Source: Bin87 sp965207585 (GTDB taxonomy: Bacteria > Chloroflexota > Dehalococcoidia > Lucifugimonadales > UBA3495). Taken from it: a DNA stretch of 64,000 nt. Location of the stretch: NCBI GenBank assembly GCA_965207585.1, contig CBDBMT010000003.1, positions 2,046,001-2,110,000 of the forward strand, written 5' to 3'. The position numbers were made by a program, and so were the translations under genes. This document shows positions 61,246 through 64,000 of this stretch, piece by piece (position 1 is the first letter of the stretch; each line of letters begins with the position of its first letter). Below the pieces are notes generated by a model, which searched no databases, was not told the origin of the DNA, and worked only from the letters and a program-made list of their open reading frames with translations.

Positions 61246-61659
61246 ATGGGCATCTTCTACGCGAAAGTAAGCGTCGCAAACCTGGCGGGCGGCGATGCTC
61301 ACGAAACGGAGGCATTAGTTGACACGGGCGCAACTGATTCAGCCTTCCCCGCCGCGCTGCTGGAATCCCTCCGCATCCGTCCTGAGCGATCTGAAACCTA
61401 CATCACGGCTGACGGCTCCGAGGTGGAATGTGGATACGGATACGCCCGGCTGACCATCGCCCTGGACGACGCCCAAAGCGTGAGCGGTATCGCCCCCGTG
61501 GCCTTCTGGCCGGATGAGAGCGGGCAGTGCATCGGAGCGTCGGCCCTCCAATACCTGAAACTGGCGGTGGATATGCCTGAGGAAAGGTTAGTTGAAGTGC
61601 GGATGGGCCGGCGCGGTTGGGCGGGAAGGCTGGACCGGAACGGCGGCGCGAAAGGCTAG
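61246..61659 (+). CDS. retropepsin-like aspartic protease family protein
   Basis: Protein of 137 residues of clan AA (retropepsin-like). The active-site motif is ALVDTGATDSAFPAALL (D-T-G), and a flap-like segment follows (YITADGSEVECGYGYARLTI), then GASALQYLKLAVD (the family's GxxxL after-motif). As a single domain it would act as a dimer. GGAGG stands six bases before the ATG, and it is co-transcribed with the hydrolase. Whether it is a true protease or a binding domain is open. Confidence 0.8.
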   Translation: MGIFYAKVSVANLAGGDAHETEALVDTGATDSAFPAALLESLRIRPERSETYITADGSEVECGYGYARLTIALDDAQSVSGIAPVAFWPDESGQCIGASALQYLKLAVDMPEERLVEVRMGRRGWAGRLDRNGGAKG

Positions 61660-61706
61660 TCGAGTTGCAATCACATCCCGACACAAGCCGGGCGAGGAGG
61701 GGCATC

Positions 61707-63449
61707 ATGGTGACACAGGTCAAAGGACACATCAGCGCGGGCAGCCTGGAAGATTTGAAGACGGCAGGCTGCAAGGTCGTCACCGGCGGCGGCCATGCCA
61801 TCGCTGTCATCTACCACGACGGGCAGGTGCACGCGGTGGACAATCGCTGTCCGCACATGGGGTTTCCGCTGGACCGGGGCAGTGTCAGCGGCGGCATCCT
61901 GACCTGCCACTGGCATCACGCCCGGTTCGACCTGGCCAGCGGCGGCACTTTCAATCCCTTCGCCGATGACGTGCGGAGCTTTCCGGTTGCCGTCGTCGAC
62001 GGGCAAGTATGGGTGGACCCGCGGCCGACCGAGCGTGACGAGGTCGATCACTGGTCGGGTCGGCTGCGTGACGGCCTGGAGCATAACATCCGCCTGGTAT
62101 CCGCCAAGTCGGTGCTGGGGTTGCACGCCGCCGGCGCGGATTATCGCGTGCCCCTTCGAACCGGAGCCGATTTTGGCACCACGTACACCTCGGACGGATG
62201 GGGACCGGCCATGACCATCCTGACCGCGACAGCCAACATCCTGCCGCATCTGGCTGAAGAGGACCGTCCGCTGGCGTTGTACCAGGGGCTGTTGCACGTA
62301 TCACGGGAATGCGCCGGCCGGCCGCCCCGTTTCGTGGTGGACCCCCTGCCCACCGGGGAGACCCGGCCGCAGGTCTTCAAGCAGTGGTTCCGCAACTTCA
62401 TCGACGTGCGGGACGAGGACGCCGCCGAACGGTGCCTCCGCACCGCCATCGAGTTGGCACTGCCTCCACGGGACATCGCCGACATGATCTTCGCGGCCAG
62501 CACCGACCACATCTATCTTGATGCCGGGCATACGCTGGATTTCGCCAACAAGGCTTTCGAACTGCTCGATCACATCGGCTGGGAACACGCCAGCCAGACA
62601 CTGACCAGCCTGGTCCACGGCATGGCGCGCGCCCGCCGCAGCCAGGAACTCAGCGCGTGGCGGCATCCCATCGATTTGGCCTCCTTGGTGTGGCAGGCCC
62701 GTGAGGAGCTTCCGGCGCTCTGCGAACAGGGGCGTAACGCCGCCGGCTGGGAGGATGCCGACGGCCTCGCGCGTGAAATGCTGGGCGAGACCCCATCAGA
62801 CATCCTCGACGCCATAAAGGAGGCGATACGCTCCGGAGCGACTGCCAAACAACTGGGCTCTGCGGTTGCCTACGCCGCATTCCTGCGGATGGCGCACTTT
62901 CACGTGTCCAACGAGTTCGGCGACTGGGACACGGTGCACAACACGCTGACGGCGGCCAACGCCTTGCATCGCGCTTTGCAGCGCGCGCCGTCGGTGGAAC
63001 TGCTGCGCGGAGTTTTTGACGTCGCCATGAGCATCTACCTGGACCGATTCCTGAACATGCCGGCCCAGCGCATACCCGAGACGGGAAGCGAGCCGCTGGA
63101 CGGTGCCGCGCTGCCGGCGGAGCTCGGCGACTTGATGAACGTGCGTCAGCAGGTGGAGGAGGTATCGCATCTCGTGTCTCGCCACCTGACGGGCGGAGGA
63201 GACCCGGACGCGCTGATAGCGGCCCTGGGACACGCCATGCTTGCCGAGGACGCGGGTTTCCACTCATTCCAAATCGTGGATGCCGGATTGGCACAATACC
63301 ACGAGCGACGGGGAACCGAATCTGGACGGCATGTGCTGATCGGCATGGCGCGTTACCTGGCGGCGCACGCGCCAACTTCGCGGGCCGTGGGCCAGACCTA
63401 CCAGATCGCGTTGAGATTGCATCGGGGAGAAGAGCTCTTTCGGGAATAG
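61707..63449 (+). CDS. Rieske ferredoxin fused to a large helical domain
   Basis: Protein of 580 residues. Residues 1-105 are a Rieske [2Fe-2S] domain: NRCPHMGFPLDRGSV and LTCHWHHARFDL carry the Cys/His ligands, like soluble Rieske ferredoxins. The remaining ~470 residues are largely alpha-helical (for example LGLHAAGADYRVPLR, LALPPRDIADMIFAASTDHI, SLVHGMARARRSQELSAWRH, FLRMAHFHVSNEFGDWDTVH) and rich in His/Asp; I do not recognise the family. AGGAGGGG precedes the ATG at 61707. It may be a redox protein whose helical part binds substrate or metal; that is inference. Confidence 0.75.
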   Translation: MVTQVKGHISAGSLEDLKTAGCKVVTGGGHAIAVIYHDGQVHAVDNRCPHMGFPLDRGSVSGGILTCHWHHARFDLASGGTFNPFADDVRSFPVAVVDGQVWVDPRPTERDEVDHWSGRLRDGLEHNIRLVSAKSVLGLHAAGADYRVPLRTGADFGTTYTSDGWGPAMTILTATANILPHLAEEDRPLALYQGLLHVSRECAGRPPRFVVDPLPTGETRPQVFKQWFRNFIDVRDEDAAERCLRTAIELALPPRDIADMIFAASTDHIYLDAGHTLDFANKAFELLDHIGWEHASQTLTSLVHGMARARRSQELSAWRHPIDLASLVWQAREELPALCEQGRNAAGWEDADGLAREMLGETPSDILDAIKEAIRSGATAKQLGSAVAYAAFLRMAHFHVSNEFGDWDTVHNTLTAANALHRALQRAPSVELLRGVFDVAMSIYLDRFLNMPAQRIPETGSEPLDGAALPAELGDLMNVRQQVEEVSHLVSRHLTGGGDPDALIAALGHAMLAEDAGFHSFQIVDAGLAQYHERRGTESGRHVLIGMARYLAAHAPTSRAVGQTYQIALRLHRGEELFRE

Positions 63450-63555
63450 CATATCGCATCGTGGCGACTTCCACGCCGATGTATAATCGCGCCAGCATTC
63501 CACATAACGCCAATCGATCAACTCAACCAATCCCATCCGATGCGGAGGTTCGACG

Positions 63556-63756
63556 ATGCCCCATCCCAGCGAAATGTCCATTGACGATCTGCAGCGGATC
63601 GCCGACCATGCCGGCCTCGGCATGACCCGTGAAGAGGTCGAGGAAGTCAAACCCATCTATGATCTTTACGCTGGCTACGCGTACGAGCTCCACCAGATCG
63701 AGTTCGGCCCCACGGAAATGGTGGTCGAGTTCCGCCCCGACTGGCCGGAAGCGTAG
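63556..63756 (+). CDS. AtzG-like small protein before an amidase
   Basis: Small 66-residue protein with a GatC/AtzG-like helical N-terminus (MSIDDLQRIADHAGLGMTRE) and a C-terminal strand region ending FRPDWPEA. In AtzG-AtzE-type pairs the small subunit stabilises the amidase beside it. GGAGG precedes the ATG. A TATAAT box at 63482-63487 could be the operon's -10. The amidase gene begins 47 bases on. Confidence 0.65.
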   Translation: MPHPSEMSIDDLQRIADHAGLGMTREEVEEVKPIYDLYAGYAYELHQIEFGPTEMVVEFRPDWPEA

Positions 63757-63803
63757 CGCTTCCCACCACGGAGCATCCGGAGCACACCAAGGAGTGATTA
63801 CCC

Positions 63804-64000
63804 ATGGCAACCGCTGACCAGCGCCTTTATTTTCTGACCATCCACCAGGCGGGTGAGTTGATGCGCCGGGGCGAACTGTCGCCCGTCGAACTGACTCGCG
63901 CCTGCCTGGACCGCATCGCCGACACCGACGACCGACTGCACTCGTTCATCCTGCTGTTGGCCGACGAGGCCTTGGAGCAAGCCCGGGTCGCCGAGTCCGA
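63804..64000 (+). CDS. amidase, 3' end cut by the window
   Basis: N-terminal 65 residues of an amidase-signature-family enzyme (MATADQRLYFLTIHQAGELM ... SPVELTRACLDRIADTDDRL). This matches the typical opening of GatA-like amidases. AAGGAG precedes the ATG. The catalytic Ser-Ser-Lys lies beyond the window, so specificity cannot be judged. It forms an operon with the AtzG-like gene. Confidence 0.85.
   Translation, partial: MATADQRLYFLTIHQAGELMRRGELSPVELTRACLDRIADTDDRLHSFILLLADEALEQARVAES

Overview
The window reads as chromosome of an uncultured, high-GC bacterium, most likely a marine or host-associated Chloroflexota of the SAR202/Dehalococcoidia kind. This is inferred from gene content: two luciferase-like flavin/F420 oxidoreductases, Rieske oxygenases, several short-chain dehydrogenases, a GuaB3-type IMPDH relative, a DUF1800/DUF1501/NHL cluster, a UGSC-type selenoprotein and a 5S rRNA gene standing alone. 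No marker gene fixes the taxonomy.

Left chromosomal part (1-15.9 kb): 3' part of an MFS permease, a class I/II aminotransferase, TenA, three minus-strand tRNAs (Pro, Arg, Asp), a gamma-carbonic-anhydrase-like hexapeptide protein, dnaE, a higBA toxin-antitoxin pair, then a minus-strand cluster of a UGSC-family gene read through an in-frame UGA (selenocysteine) with a SECIS-like hairpin, an endonuclease/exonuclease/phosphatase-fold protein and a conserved partner. GuaB3 and clpC follow, then a monocistronic 5S rRNA unit with its own promoter and terminator, and tRNA-Lys.

Integrated element (about 15.9-46.6 kb): a serine recombinase runs antisense through tRNA-Lys. The tRNA 3' end plus adjoining DNA (15875-15909) recurs as an imperfect direct repeat at 46589-46629, bounding about 30.7 kb. 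Inside are a ribbon-helix-helix protein, an ImmA/XRE pair, an overlapping array of small HTH genes, a DUF3800-like gene, a replication-relaxation protein, a conjugative/DNA-transfer ATPase, a palindromic operator present twice, a triple-HTH protein, a Uma2 nuclease, a complete IS1380-family insertion with 5-bp target duplication, a 3135-residue surface protein with a C12 tract near its start and seven ~327-bp tandem units, a small membrane protein, an AbiE-type toxin-antitoxin pair and a CD-NTase-like nucleotidyltransferase/DUF6602 operon. The last two sets make a likely defence module next to the right boundary. No relaxase is recognisable.

Right chromosomal part (46.6-64 kb): an Eis-like acetyltransferase, an SDR, a luciferase-like oxidoreductase, citrate synthase, a lipoprotein/His-rich membrane protein pair, DUF1800 and DUF1501 proteins, an NHL-repeat protein, a second SDR, a Rieske oxygenase, a second luciferase-like oxidoreductase, an alpha/beta hydrolase, a retropepsin-like protein, a Rieske protein fused to a large uncharacterised helical domain, and an AtzG-like small protein before an amidase cut by the window end. 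This part looks like catabolic and redox metabolism of organic compounds.
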